A stretch of DNA of 64,000 nucleotides, taken from contig WPIO01000004.1 in assembly GCA_009760855.2 (NCBI GenBank), positions 8,497,501 through 8,561,500 of the forward strand. The letters are read 5' to 3'. This document shows, piece after piece, positions 49,582-60,128 of this stretch. Numbering within the stretch: position 1 is the stretch's first letter; every line of letters starts with the position of its first letter. The notes under the pieces were generated by a model, which was not told the origin of the DNA, did no database searches, and saw nothing but the letters and a program-made list of their open reading frames with translations. This DNA comes from Cristatella mucedo. Its lineage: Eukaryota > Bryozoa > Phylactolaemata > Cristatellidae. Position numbers and translations under genes: made by a program.

Positions 49582-50121
49582 CAGCCTAACCTAATACAGC
49601 CTGAGCAGAGCTGATAGAAAATGCTTTGTGCACCAAATACCGCAGCCAGGCACAATAAAAGATGCTAGAGAAAAACGGTACCGTATTTAACAGTAAATTT
49701 CAGATGCAAAGCACGAACAATCCTGGTAACGCACGGTGGAGCTGCCAAGTTAGCTAGGAAGCACTAGTAACCTGAAAGACTGGGAGGCCTTTACGTAGCA
49801 CATACTAGCCGTGTGAGTGGTCTGCTCCAATCACATGTATGCTGAATAATAATAATTCAAATCATAGTACATCATGACCAGAGAATTATCTCGAAGGAGC
49901 GATTAAAATTCGTCTCATGTACCCCCCACGGCAACGCCGACGCCGACCGTCACCGGACGAATCCGGTGCTGAGCGCATGTCATACAAAACTGCACCGAGC
50001 TCCGCAATCTCATACTAATGAGAGATATGAATTACATCCTTATAAATCTCGATTTCAAAAAGCATACCGCGTGAATGGCTTGCCCGCCACCGCCAGAGGC
50101 TTCCAACTTCGGCAAAGACAT
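46879..50121 (-). CDS. UQCRH: Cytochrome b-c1 complex hinge protein (subunit 6)
   Basis: UQCRH is the small intermembrane-space subunit that helps cytochrome c1 dock cytochrome c in respiratory complex III. Minus-strand exons: 50121-50068 (18 codons), 49403-49248 (52 codons) and 46911-46879 (10 codons plus TGA). All junctions are phase 0 with GT-AG borders, giving 80 residues. Exon 2 carries the family core: C-x3-C, x9, C, NERVSGRSSTAETC, then x13 and C (TQEIFDFLHCRDT). These are the cysteines that form the two disulfides of the helical hairpin. The last exon reads MAKTLFNHLK, corresponding to human VAHKLFNNLK. An AATAAA at 46803-46798 lies 76 bases after the stop. Exon 1 is less certain: it supplies MSLPKLEASGGGGQAIHA and lacks the Glu-rich run and VDPL motif typical of the family. 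An in-frame upstream ATG also exists. Confidence 0.88.
47330..47480 (+). mobile_element. tRNA-derived SINE family A, diverged
   Basis: The head reads accctggtttaacctcaggg gttaaggtgctc, the B-box region gattggctcgagcctt, and the tail aattctcttagtgagctata. The head portion is partly duplicated (ttaaggtgctcacc and ttaaggtgcttgcc). Confidence 0.65.
47461..47563. repeat. 54-bp tandem duplication of a SINE tail
   Basis: Copies start at 47461 and 47515, both beginning cttagtgagctatactaatg. They are identical over nearly the full unit, so the duplication is recent. Confidence 0.92.
47775..47845 (+). mobile_element. tRNA-derived SINE family A, head only
   Basis: It reads cgagctggtttggtccagcg gttaaggtactcgtcccgac caaggtcaggctgaggtcgt. 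The sequence then diverges immediately after the B-box position. Confidence 0.75.
48057..48290 (+). CDS. Unrecognised 77-codon ORF inside UQCRH intron
   Basis: An ATG at 48057 opens 77 codons with one CxxC (ACNICNS) and no recognised domain. It runs antisense to UQCRH in its second intron. It is probably a chance or repeat-derived frame, listed because it is the only ATG-initiated frame of this size in the interval. Confidence 0.12.
   Translation: MAPAGSKDGERLKSNASDCTTVLSLASSYPGAKQRNPTAQGRACNICNSVMADPSRVRLAVDILREPPISLLSQHLM
49539..49580. repeat. (AT)n microsatellite
   Basis: This is about 40 bp of AT repeats in UQCRH intron 1. Confidence 0.95.
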
Positions 50122-50922
50122 GATCTTAGAGCCCTGCAGGAACCGGAAACGGGAGTGGCGCTGCATGTCAGACGATGGCGTGAACTCTGCGTACATTTTT
50201 CACTGAAACGAAGATAATTTTTTATTCAATTATTTATTAATTATATAAAATAACAACAACCTGCTTAGATTTTGGTTTTTATATGGGAGATACCAGTGCT
50301 GATACCCTTGAGACTGGACCATGGCGGAACCCTTGCGCGTCGTGCTTGGCGCTCGCCAGTTACTGACGCGAGTTGCTGCGGTGCGAGTTCATGTTTCTGG
50401 ATGCGAAAATTTACTTCTAAGCAGTTAGTTTTATGCTTGATACGAGAGTACAACTAGTCGTGATAAACCCGAATACGCGCTTACTCGTTAAGGTTACATC
50501 CGCCGCCTGACACAAATTTGCGTCGAGAATTTTTGTGGATGTCACGGTCTTCGAAAACGAGTAATGCCCCGGAGCGCTATTGGGATGGAATTAATTATTT
50601 TATCCTCAGCTCGAGTACGTTGCTGCTACGTTGCTGCTACGCTGGCTGCATTGCTGGCGACTACTTCCGAGATGGACGAGGCGTGGCTTCCGTGTCTTAC
50701 AGCGAGTCACAACTGACAGCAGGGCTGTATGGCGGCGCAGCAGATAACAGTCCAGCAATCGGTTTAGCTGCTTTCAAAATATCTGTTTGTTTGCCAGCGT
50801 CGATGGGATTGCGTCGGCCAGCGGCTACACGAAGGTTAAGCCGTGTTTACACGTGCGGCGGTCATGCTTCGGTCCTACTTCGAGCCGAGTCGGTTAAAGT
50901 CTGGTTTAAGCGGCGAGTCTAG

Positions 50923-50961
50923 CTTCCTTACCTCCGGGTCTTCGCCCAGGAGGTAAGGAAG
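50923..50961. repeat. 13-bp perfect inverted repeat at a SINE boundary
   Basis: The arms cttccttacctcc and ggaggtaaggaag enclose gggtcttcgccca. The right arm overlaps the tRNA-like head of the SINE that follows. Confidence 0.85.
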
Positions 50962-51098
50962 TGCTCGCACTTCACGACCCGATGGTCGACGGTTCGAGTC
51001 CTGCACTGGGCAAACCTTTACTGCCAAGTGCCAGTGGTGGAGATAGCCGTAAAGACTCTTCTGCCGCTGTACAGATGAGGCTGTTAAATCAGCTAACT
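50945..51098 (+). mobile_element. tRNA-derived SINE family B
   Basis: The head reads aggtaaggaagtgctcgcac, the B box gacggttcgagtcctgcact, and the body gatagccgtaaagactcttc tgccgctgtacagatgag. Confidence 0.85.
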
Positions 51099-51101
51099 TT
51101 C

Positions 51102-51277
51102 TTTTACCCGCTTCCTACCTACTGCAAGATTCACCGTGTAAACGCGGCTGTAAAGGAAGACTGACCGCATTAGTTTACTACAACTTTTTTTTTACCTGCT
51201 TCCTACCTACTGCAAGACTCACCGTGTAAACGCGGCTTTAAAGGAAGACTGACCGCATTAGCTTACTACAAAAAGGA
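51102..51277. repeat. 88-bp tandem duplication
   Basis: Copies at 51102 and 51190 share cgcttcctacctactgcaag, caccgtgtaaacgcggct and aaaggaagactgaccgcatt. The unit contains the gtgtaaacgcggct motif of the possible MITE. Confidence 0.9.
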
Positions 51278-51719
51278 GGAACGATTTAGGACAGAAATAG
51301 GTGGGTAGCAAGACTCGCCGCGAAGACCTGGCGCATGGAGTTTCGCCCCGTACTCACTCCGCTCGCAGAGTGATAGCGGAAACTCCTTTTGTTAAGAAAG
51401 TAGGAAATGGGCTCCCCCGAGATGCACCTTGTGGCGAGTTTTAGCCTTCTACGACGGTATTTATGGCACGCCGCCTCTCTACCTGATGCTTATATGACGA
51501 GCTCTAGTGTTCCATGAACAAGGACTCATGTGAAATACTTCGTCGATTTCTCCGTCCGCCATACTTTTCAAAGCGATGAAGAAGACGTACCCTTGACGGC
51601 GCATATGATTGGTCGTTTTTTTCAGTCTCGCGTTTGTCTTGGTCGAGAAGTAGAACCGCGTTAGGTTGCCGAGTCTCCGTTAAGTCTTCGCTAAGTCTTC
51701 GGCCGTCTCACCCCAGTCT

Positions 51720-51908
51720 TGATGACATATACATCTGCACGCTAACCCGGTGCATATTCCCCCTAAGCATGCTACGCTTGTTGTCACTGAGCATGCTACC
51801 AGTAACCGCTCGATCGTGCTTTCTTTTCGGAAAAAGGAAAGTCCCTAGAAAGTGATTAGGTTCTCTGCAGACGCTATAAATCAAATGTGTTATTATTATT
51901 ATTATGAC
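51720..51908 (+). mobile_element. Diverged LINE 3' UTR and tail
   Basis: It retains the gcatgctacc/cactgagcatgc phrases and a tail gtccctagaaagtgattagg ttctctgcagacgct followed by (ATT)5. Confidence 0.7.
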
Positions 51909-53489
51909 ATCTGAAGACTCAAATAAAACAGAAGCAGGAAGGAAGCAAGATATATAAAAGAATACTGACCATGTAAGCATCCTACATGAAGGAAGACCGA
52001 GGCAGGACAGGAAGACAGGAGCAAGACTGACTGTGTAAACACGGCTTTACACCGCGTAGTCAAGTTCTATTGGGCCCAGCAGCCAGAAGATCGCACATTG
52101 TCTCTCTCTCGGATAGTGAAGTTCTGCTGCAGTCAATTTATTATTACCAGCTGCAAATGGAGTGCAAACCATAGCGAGGCTCCACAGCGAGCCTATTGAA
52201 TCAGCAACTCTTATTACTTTATTTCTGCTCTCACAGAAACCAGAGCACGCGCATGAATCCATCGGAATATTGTTACACATTTTCTCTTCCAACCTTTCAA
52301 AGAGGGTCAATAGACGGAAGTAAATGAAATAAGGGATTAAATGTATTCAAGATTAGGAAAAGCGGAAGAACTTAACGGAGCTGCTGAACACGGAAACACC
52401 GCTAGCTTAAGTCTTGCAGGGCCAAATATTAACGGTCAATTAACTAAACCATGCATAAACCGTGCGAGTGTTACACATACAAAAAAAATTTTGATTATAC
52501 AGCTAATAATGCAGCAATTTATTACATCACTGTAATAAATCATTGCATGGAAAACGACTCATAGGTGTGACGCACCGGCGTCATGTACTCTTGCCTATCT
52601 CCTCTGGTTTAAAAATGTGTCCTTCATTTCCTGTTCTGCAAATCTTTCTTCCTTTCTTTAGTAACAGGTACAGCCTAAGATTCTATGAGCTTGAAAATTC
52701 AGTCATTAAAACATGTAATAACGACTAAAACGGAGTTTAATCACCACTTGTGTTTGTGTAATAATTAAGACAGCAGGGATACAAAAAGGGTGGTTCCAGA
52801 GATTTTTTATGCAGATTGCTTAGATAAACGGTCAGATTCCCATGCCTCCCTGAGAGCCAAATAAGCAAAAGAAAAGTAGATGCAGTAGTTGCAGCGCGAC
52901 ATCCAGCTGAAAAATTAATATACTCAGATGCAGTAAGGAAATACACCCGGGCTAGGGCGTAGCTAGGGGTTTGGCTGGCTGCAGCTCTTACAGATCCTTC
53001 CACTGTGATAGTTGGCCGAGGAAGGTCAAGGTTTTACGTACTCAAAGGACAACCACCAGTCAGGATATCCTGACTACACCGCTGCACCTGACTGGGATCG
53101 GGTGCGAAGTATCTCGATTTAGAGCGCTGCTATATAACCTATAGGTTGCGTGATCATTGTTGTTTGAGATGAAATTGCATGCTCTCTATCCTACTGTGGA
53201 CCTACCTTCGGTCGCTCTGTATTTTAATAACTTGCTAAGGTCAATAAGCAAGAGCTCCACCTTGAAGATTTTGAAGTGCAAACACAGCCGGTTGGTTAGC
53301 AGTCAATAGAAGTTAGTCAAATTTGCCTCTTTTCATAGTGTGTCATAAATGGTGAAAAACGGTATAGCAAAGGTTTGGGTCTTACCTTAAAGGGAGGATT
53401 CAGAGAGCTGACGACATTGAAAAAACGTTGATCCAGTGATCGTTAGACGTATCGGGTCGCCAGAGATCCATATGTAAGTTCACTTCTTG

Positions 53490-53850
53490 CTGCCACTAAC
53501 CACACTTGCATTCTGACCCTGTGCATGTCACCCCTAACCATGCTATTCCTGTTTATCAAGCATGATATTACTCACCATTAAATCGCGCTCCCTTGGCAGC
53601 AAATGTAAAGCGCCTTGAGGAGATTGAGTTCTCTGAGGGCACTTTATAAAGTGCATTACTATTATTTTCGCAGTTGTTACTTTGTACACTCTTACTTGCC
53701 GATGTAATCGTCAAGCACAATCCAGGCTTTCATTTTTATGCAGACGACACGATTCGTGCTTTATCTGTAGCTGTACCGAACAGTCGCTGCGCACACTAGC
53801 TTCGGAGCCGAACAGTGTATCAAACAGTTATTCGGTTTGTGACTGAGTGG
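53490..53850 (+). mobile_element. LINE 3' tail followed by a reverse-transcriptase fragment
   Basis: Positions 53490-53668 are a LINE 3' UTR and tail (gccttgaggagattgagttc, (ATT) end). Directly after it, the plus strand encodes LLLADVIVKHNPGFHFYADD TIRALS, the catalytic YADD region of the same LINE type. The order suggests a tail inserted into an older copy, as at 8.1 kb. Target duplications were not found. Confidence 0.7.
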
Positions 53851-54539
53851 TAGCAGTCGGACCGAGGGGGAACAATGGTCACAGGGCATCTACTTCCGCA
53901 TATGCGGCTGCTACAGCGAGTGGACTAAAGTAACGCTTTCATTAACATAATGTGCTAAAACTGGCACCCGATAAAAATAACGGAAAAATTTAAGCTTGCT
54001 TTTGAAAGTTGGGCCTCAGTGTCCACCGACTTAAAGAGTGCTAGTTCATAATAACTATAAAGTAAGCCCCATCCCATAAAGAATCGATCGAGGAGAGATT
54101 CTATATATGCATGTCCATCGCCCGCTTACCATAGGCAGGCGAAGCACGACTTCCGGTCGATCTCGCTCGCTGTGGCCCTTTTCAATAAGCCAACTCAGCT
54201 GGTCCATGCGGAAAACTTGAAAGATCCAGCCATCACTCAGGGCGATAGCAAAGGGAGAGCGCAAGATGCTGGAATGCCATGGGTAAGTTCGTAGTCGAGT
54301 GAAGTTATAGCATTTGAATGTTTAATTTCATTTATGACAGTGGGTGTTGCAACTGCACATGCAAATTAGGAAATTATTCCCTTCCCTTTTTTGACATAAT
54401 TGTTGCTATACCCGAATGTACCTATTATGAATAAACCGCGAAGGTTTCAATGTAAGTGTGACGTTAGGGACGGACAAATGCATAAGGATTGCAGCAAACA
54501 GTTTACTTTTAGTTTATATATTACATTGACTGGTTTTAT

Positions 54540-54805
54540 CAAGCATGATAACACTCACCATTATATCGTGTTTCCTGTGTAAATGTAAAGCGCCTTGGCA
54601 TGTCACCCCTAACCATATTATTCATCTCGTTTGTTTTTCAAACATGATTTTACTTACCATTCAATTGCATTTCACTTTACAGCAAATGTAAAGCGCCTAG
54701 AGAGAGATTGAGTTCTCTGAGGGCGCTTTATCAAGTGAATTATTATTATTATTAAAAAGAGTTCTCTGAAGGCGCTTAATCAAGTGTATTATTATTATTA
54801 TTGCT
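54540..54805 (+). mobile_element. Two to three stacked LINE 3' tails
   Basis: A partial tail lies near 54580. A full tail with 3' UTR lies at about 54600-54755 (aagcgcctagagagagattg, gagggcgctttatcaagtga, (ATT)n), and a second short tail ends at 54800 (agttctctgaaggcgcttaa). Confidence 0.85.
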
Positions 54806-54949
54806 GAACTTAAGCTTTTGCTTACGTTTTAACTTGTGAGTGTTGTCAGTAGACCGGCTGTGAACACTTCGTATTCGGCTGAATAGTTGATCAATTATTC
54901 GTATTCGGCCGAATAGTGAAAATCAACTATTCGATACTGCCATCATTTC

Positions 54950-55720
54950 AACCGTCTCTGCCTTCAAGCATCTCAAACTCTCGCAGCTGTCCTACAATAT
55001 GAATTTCTCTTACACACTCTTACAGCATAAATTGCTGACATTCGCACTTAGATGGCAGCTAAATTTCTGAAATTTAATTGTGATAAAAGCAACTTACTAA
55101 TTTTGCGCAAACGAGTGTTACTCGGAACTGGAGAGCCTAAATCTCCAAATCGGCTCGGACACAATGTCTCGAGTTGCCTCCGCCCGAACTTTGGGTGTCC
55201 TCTTCCAAAGTGACTTGTCACTAGATGAGCAAGGCAGCTCTACAGTCAAGTCTGCCTACTTCCACCAACGCAACATTTCAAAAATTCAGGTTTGCTTTGG
55301 TAAAGAAAAAACAGCCAAGTTGGTTCAACCATTCGAGACATCCCGACTAGACTTACGCAGCTCACTACTTGTAGGTCTCTCTGCCCGTGCAACAAAACGC
55401 TTGCAACCGGTACAAAACTCAGCGGCTAAACTCATCTGTAATAAACTTTGACACTGTCACATTAAACCGCTGCTCACCAAGCTGTACAGACTGACTGAAT
55501 ATCAAGCAGCACAGACTCCAGACTGCAAGATCCGTTCACTCGCCTTTAGGTCGCTCCATTCTCTCGTTGCGGCCTACCTGCCTGAATCTGTTGCACTTCA
55601 GACTTCGCGTCGCTCCAACCTCCAACCTCCTAACCATCGAACTCTTGTGACTCGGATCGATTTCTTGTACCCCGTAGGTTCGTTGCTTCGGCTCCCCGAG
55701 ATTTGAAACGTTGTACGCGT
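54950..55720 (+). mobile_element. LINE reverse-transcriptase C-terminal region, decayed
   Basis: Frames read in order ARTLGVLFQSDLSLDEQ, STVKSAYFHQRNISKI, TSRLDLRSSLLVGLSARATK, RLQPVQNSAAKLIC, then after a stop IRSLAFRSLHSLVAAYLPES. This order is characteristic of L2/CR1-clade polymerases. Confidence 0.85.
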
Positions 55721-56439
55721 AACTTTTAAGCCATCGGGGAAAAGCCAAGCTGCTGCTGAGGCTTGGGGTGGAGGTTGGATGTAGCGGCCAATTTACTCTC
55801 GCCCTCTCAAGTCGCAAAAATGAGACGGCGGCTGCAATTGGTGGGCTGCAATCGGTCCTGTATGCTCCGCTAGGTCCCCCTGGGTATTCCATTGGCAGGG
55901 CAAACGGCGGCGCTTGGCTTGACGTCCAGACATAAGTGCTACATGGTGGCTTCCCGAAGAGACCAGTATGCGCAACCTGCAGATGCATTTGCGAAGTACT
56001 GGACATTCGGGTTCAGCCGAAACGTATGTATCACGCTAAGTCTAAGCGTTCCACCTTTATGATGTCCAAAGTGCAGGACTGGCATGGACGGCTATCGGAA
56101 TCTACGAGAAATGAATGGGCAGGGCTGGTTTGATCTGCTGGGAGCATGTAGCTACAGCTGTAAGACTAAAACGCTTAGGTATTGCCTATTAACATAGTTT
56201 TCTTACTTTGTAAGCCTCACCTTCGGATACCACAATTTGCTTTTGTCGCGGGCATCATCTTAACTGCAATGACCTTGCCGGAATCTTGTATGACGTCTCG
56301 AACTGTCAGCAATTGACCCACACAAAGGCCTGCGGCTGACGGATGCTACACATCTCAGTTGCAAGCTTCAAGTTATATTACGCAGCCCTTTTCCCGCGAA
56401 TTTATAGAGGATAGCTTTATTACTCAGATTTATAGCTTA

Positions 56440-56700
56440 TTACTCAGACGGCGACATTCGTGCCGTCGAGGATTTGGTCCACAATGGGCTGGAATATTTC
56501 TGTCGCTGATTCGAAATCGAATGGCCGCCGAAGCCACAAACAGCTGTAAAGCCCAAACAGTGCATTGAATGTGGTAAGGAATGATGAATTGGTCATCAAG
56601 GAAGTCATCTTGCGAGAAGCCACTTTTCGTACCAAGATACTAAGAGGAATTTTCCGCCGGGCATCTCTGCTACGAACTAGTCAGTGGCGCACATCGGTAG
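56440..56700 (-). pseudogene. Ty3/gypsy-like reverse-transcriptase relic
   Basis: Minus-strand fragments read MPGGKFL (frameshift), SFLTTFNALFGLYSCL, then RRPFDFESATEIFQPIVDQI. They correspond to the gypsy RT stretch LTTFNTPFGRYRxxRLPFGxxSAPEIFQ. Stops and a frameshift are present and the YxDD box was not found. LTRs were not identified. Confidence 0.65.
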
Positions 56701-57164
56701 TCCTCTCATTTGACTCCCGAATTCATCCTTTACTTCGATTCAGACCCGGTATGCCAATTATGGCAAACGCCATTGACCTCCGCCCACCCGATAGACCTTT
56801 CGTCGCCACGCTCCATCTTAGGATGTTCGTCGGTATGGGAGGCGGATTCTAACCGGTATCTCTGATGCGTGCGGTTCGTCACCGTCGTCATAGCAAGGTT
56901 CTTCTTTTCCCTGAGCGAAGCGGTGCTGCGAAGTTAGCTTCAAGTCCGCCAAAAACATCCGGCACGATTCCGCTCGCACGATGTGGGGAATCTGGCGATG
57001 CTTAGTTGATGAGCTGGGCTCTATGAGTAGCCAGAACATCAGCGTCTACTAACTGCCCAGATTTAAGAATCGAGCCATTAACCCATTCGATGGGCTCATC
57101 AGTCATCTACACGAAACCGCGTCGTCCCGTCTCGGCAAGCATTTCAGTTATGCGTGATTATTCA

Positions 57165-57280
57165 ATTATTATTTTTTCAATCATTATATTATTATTATTA
57201 TTATTAATTATCAAATTATTCAATATTATGCAATATTTATTATTCAATTATTCAATTATTTAATCATTCAATTATGCTGG
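57165..57280. repeat. ATT/ATTCA-rich low-complexity tract
   Basis: It consists of (ATT)n and imperfect attcaattatt units. It has the composition of an expanded LINE tail but no hairpin motif adjoins it. Confidence 0.8.
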
Positions 57281-57284
57281 CTGA

Positions 57285-58770
57285 ACCGGCCGGCAAGAAA
57301 CGCGTACCGCATCCTTGGTATTTGGAGGGTGCGTCGTTGCGTGGGTACCAGCCAAAGTGCCAGTTGTTTGTTTAATGACCACGAAGTTATCGAGATTCTG
57401 GATGAATCTAGTTTTGAAAACCTTGTCACCAGAAATTACGCTGTTCAGGTTGGCGTCGAATAATTCAAAAACGGCTTGGGCTGTCCTACCGTCAGAGGAG
57501 ACATCCGTAATAGGAACAGCCCGCACACAGCGAGGGAGTGGCTGGATGAGAGAGAGCAGAGTCTATATCTAGTCGACCGGTGAAGGCGCACGAAGCTCCA
57601 TTCAGCTTTTTCATGGTAACAATCGTCAGGATAATGCAGCGGGCACCAGCAGTGGCGGAGACAGTGGCCAGTGCAGGGGGCATTAACCGGCCCCGCCGGC
57701 CCTAAAGCGGGCAGCCACCTGAGCCCCGCTCCCTATTCCTACGCCCCGATCAAAGAGGAAATTGTGTCTGAGTTCCACTCGATGCGCAGCCGCCGAGTTC
57801 GTGTCGAATGCGAACCCTACCATTCTGTGCTTCATTAATTATGTGTTATTAATTATTATTATTATTAATTCTGTATTCGGTATTTCATTAATTACGAGTC
57901 TGGCCCCGCCTACATGCAAATATTGCGGGTCTTGCCCCCTACGTAACAATTTCTTTTCTTCAGGTCTTGCCCCCCTGACTGGATGAAAATCTTGACTCCC
58001 CCACTGGGCACCAGTGTCCAATTCAACCTTTGCCTGGTATTCACCAAGTGCTGTGCTGTCAGTGTGTGGGTCCACGTGTCAGTGTCTCTGGCATAACCCA
58101 AAGACGTCGTATCGCCTCGAGATCTACAGAGTGTCTGAGGCGGCCTCTGACGCAGTGCTGACGTCCTGCGATTTATCGTCTACTGAAAGTGCCCAGACGG
58201 AGATTTAGTTATCATCGTAGGGTGCTCTACGTATGCCTCTTACTATACGTAGCCCACAGTCTTGTTGCACTTTCTATTTACTATTAACTATTTACCATTG
58301 ACATTGACCTTTGCATAATGTGCACCTAAAGTAGTGGCCAAGGTATCGTCGGCCCTGTGCGTATCGGGATTATCCCAGGAAGTACGGCATCTGCCCTTGC
58401 GTGGTGCCACCGGAGATATCGACTGCGATCCCACGGCCCAATCGAAGGAAGGCTGAGCATGATTGCTGTCGGTATTTCGCTATTTCGAGGACAATGAGCC
58501 TTGGAGGTCGGCCTTCCGTCGGAGCCGTCGCCGCGAGCGAGCTTTGGTCGAAAGTGCGAAAGTTTCTTCTTTCTGGCAGCCAGCTAGTACTACGGCTTCA
58601 CGCGAGATACCTTCACCTTTGTCTCAAGCATCCTCTCCTGCACCCTCATCGAGAAAGCGCCTTTCATTATGCTAAATAACACCATTTTTGTCCTTGAGTA
58701 TGTAGATGCTATTGAGTGTAGTTTCCTCATTGCTTCATTGCCTCCCAAGTATGGAGAATGGACTTTGAAT
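57285..58770. other. Unassigned intergenic sequence
   Basis: No convincing gene. A frame at 58463-58675 (RSRRRERALVESAKVS, then a Ser/Pro-rich end) has a flavour of a BED/hAT-type transposase N-terminus but lacks diagnostic residues. Confidence 0.3.
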
Positions 58771-58774
58771 GCTT

Positions 58775-58885
58775 ACTGAAAGCCGCGGCTCTGAGTTCGC
58801 TATAGAAAAACTCTGTCTAACACCCAATTGGTGTTTGCGGCCCTGTGGAGCTACAGACACAGATAAATTACATTACTCACCAGAA
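58775..58885 (-). repeat. Dispersed repeat family C, partial copy
   Basis: It matches the second half of the 17265 copy: ctgaaagccgcggctctgag, aaaactctgtctaacaccca, and tgtggagctacagac. Confidence 0.65.
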
Positions 58886-59159
58886 ACTTTGCTTTTTTGA
58901 CCAGGATTGCGATAAACTTGAAATTAAACTAATTTCTGATGAGAAAAAATGAAAAATCCGCGTCTTGCGGATTTTGGAAAAAATAAGATACGAATCCAAT
59001 TAACTTGTAACTATATACTCCAGAGTCGGACAAACATGACAACTCAAAAAGGTTCTCAAATGAGCGGATGCTCTAGATTTGCAGCTATTCTTCAAACCAC
59101 TTTTTCTAAGAAAGCCTCCCAAACGTAGACCTATTATTTTTTGTCAGACTGTCCTTGGT

Positions 59160-59410
59160 AATGATATTCAAAGTTCGGTATATCCCGGTGAAAGCGCTTG
59201 CCTTACTCCCAGAGTAAGGGTCCATGTTCTCCTTTGTTTTTTTAGGTGAGCATCAAGGATATGGATTTTGAGGGACACTCTTTGTCCCATTTTCGCATAG
59301 TTATATATGAGAGCCAGAACCAGCTGCCCACAGTTTTCAGCCCCGTTATTATTCGGAAACACATAATCCACTGCGGACACGCAACTGTTCCGAGGCACTT
59401 TCTCCGTCCT
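59160..59410 (-). pseudogene. Relic of the unnamed transposon-like protein family, copy 2
   Basis: The minus strand reads NCGQLVLALIYNYAKMGQRV SLKIHILDAHLKK. This is the same segment as in the 23.7-24.8 kb copy (SLKVYNIDAHLKT) and the family consensus NMSLKxHFLDSHLDxF. The nucleotide sequences of the two copies also align. Confidence 0.7.
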
Positions 59411-59426
59411 GTTTAGGTTCTTGGCG

Positions 59427-59427
<1 letters not shown>

Positions 59428-59519
<92 letters not shown>

Positions 59520-59520
59520 A
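59428..59520. repeat. (AT)n microsatellite
   Basis: About 90 bp of AT with three ATACAT interruptions. It directly precedes a diverged LINE tail (tttgtgtagcaccgtaggag aacttaatctc). Confidence 0.95.
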
Positions 59521-59573
59521 TTCATTTGTGTAGCACCGTAGGAGAACTTAATCTCAATTGGCTTCAAATCATG

Positions 59574-59766
59574 CTGGCAGTGCTGGCAGTGCTGGCAGTG
59601 CTGGCAGTGCTGGCAGTGCTGGGGCAGTGCTGGCAGTGCTGGGGCAGTGCTGGCAGTGCTGGGGCAGTGCTGGCAGTGCTGGGGCAGTGCTGGCAGTGCT
59701 GGGGCAGTGCTGGCAGTGGCGGCAGTGCTGGCAGTGGCGGCAGTGCTGGCAGTGCTGGCAGTGGCG
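59574..59766. repeat. GC-rich minisatellite, tgctggcag / tgctggggcag units
   Basis: The array has 9-bp units (gctggcagt), an alternating higher-order 20-bp unit with tgctggggcag, and tggcggcag variants at the right end. All frames are open, but no gene context supports translation. Confidence 0.95.
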
Positions 59767-59974
59767 GAGCCAGAGAGGGCACGGGAATTTGTCCCCCCCC
59801 CTGCAGCAGGACAGAGACTGGGCCGCCCAATATTTCTATGCCCATCGGCAATCACCAACGACGAAATTGTGTGCTAATTCCACTCGACAAGTTACCATCG
59901 AGTTCGCTGTAAAAGTGCGAATGCCAGCGAGCTGTGATGGAAGGAAAAATAAAGATAAATCCTAGCTGATTAAA

Positions 59975-60128
59975 AAGCCTCTTTTTGTATAGCGACAGAA
60001 GAGCCTTTACGGCTATCACCGCCGCTTGCAGTGGCGATAAATAATCGCCCACCGCAGGAATCGAACCCATGACCTCGGTCCCGAGGTCGTGAAAGCAACC
60101 GCCTTACCTAGTGTGCCATCACGGCTCA
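59975..60128 (-). mobile_element. tRNA-derived SINE family B, best-preserved copy
   Basis: On the minus strand the head starts gccgtgatggcacactaggt aaggcgg (A box), followed by gacctcgggaccgaggtc and a B box gggttcgattcctgcgg. The body is gatagccgtaaaggctcttc tgtcgctatacaaaaagagg. It abuts a LINE fragment to its right. Confidence 0.88.

Larger units (their letters stand above)
50846..52048. mobile_element. Possible MITE-like sequences with aagccgtgtttacac ends
   Basis: The motif aagccgtgtttacac occurs at 50846, preceded by TTA. Inverse forms (gtgtaaacgcggct or gtgtaaacacggcttta) occur at about 51132, 51220 and 52030. Such opposed motifs are what terminal inverted repeats give, with TTAA-like flanks. 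The true element borders are not resolved. Confidence 0.4.

Noticed and set aside
59421-59965. Ala-Val-Leu or Gly-Ser-Ala repeat proteins
   Set aside because: They come from the AT and tgctggcag arrays read in different frames. No gene structure supports them.
60050-60128. Possible functional tRNA gene on the minus strand
   Set aside because: A and B boxes are present, but the cloverleaf arms do not pair properly and a SINE body follows directly, so it is a SINE head.
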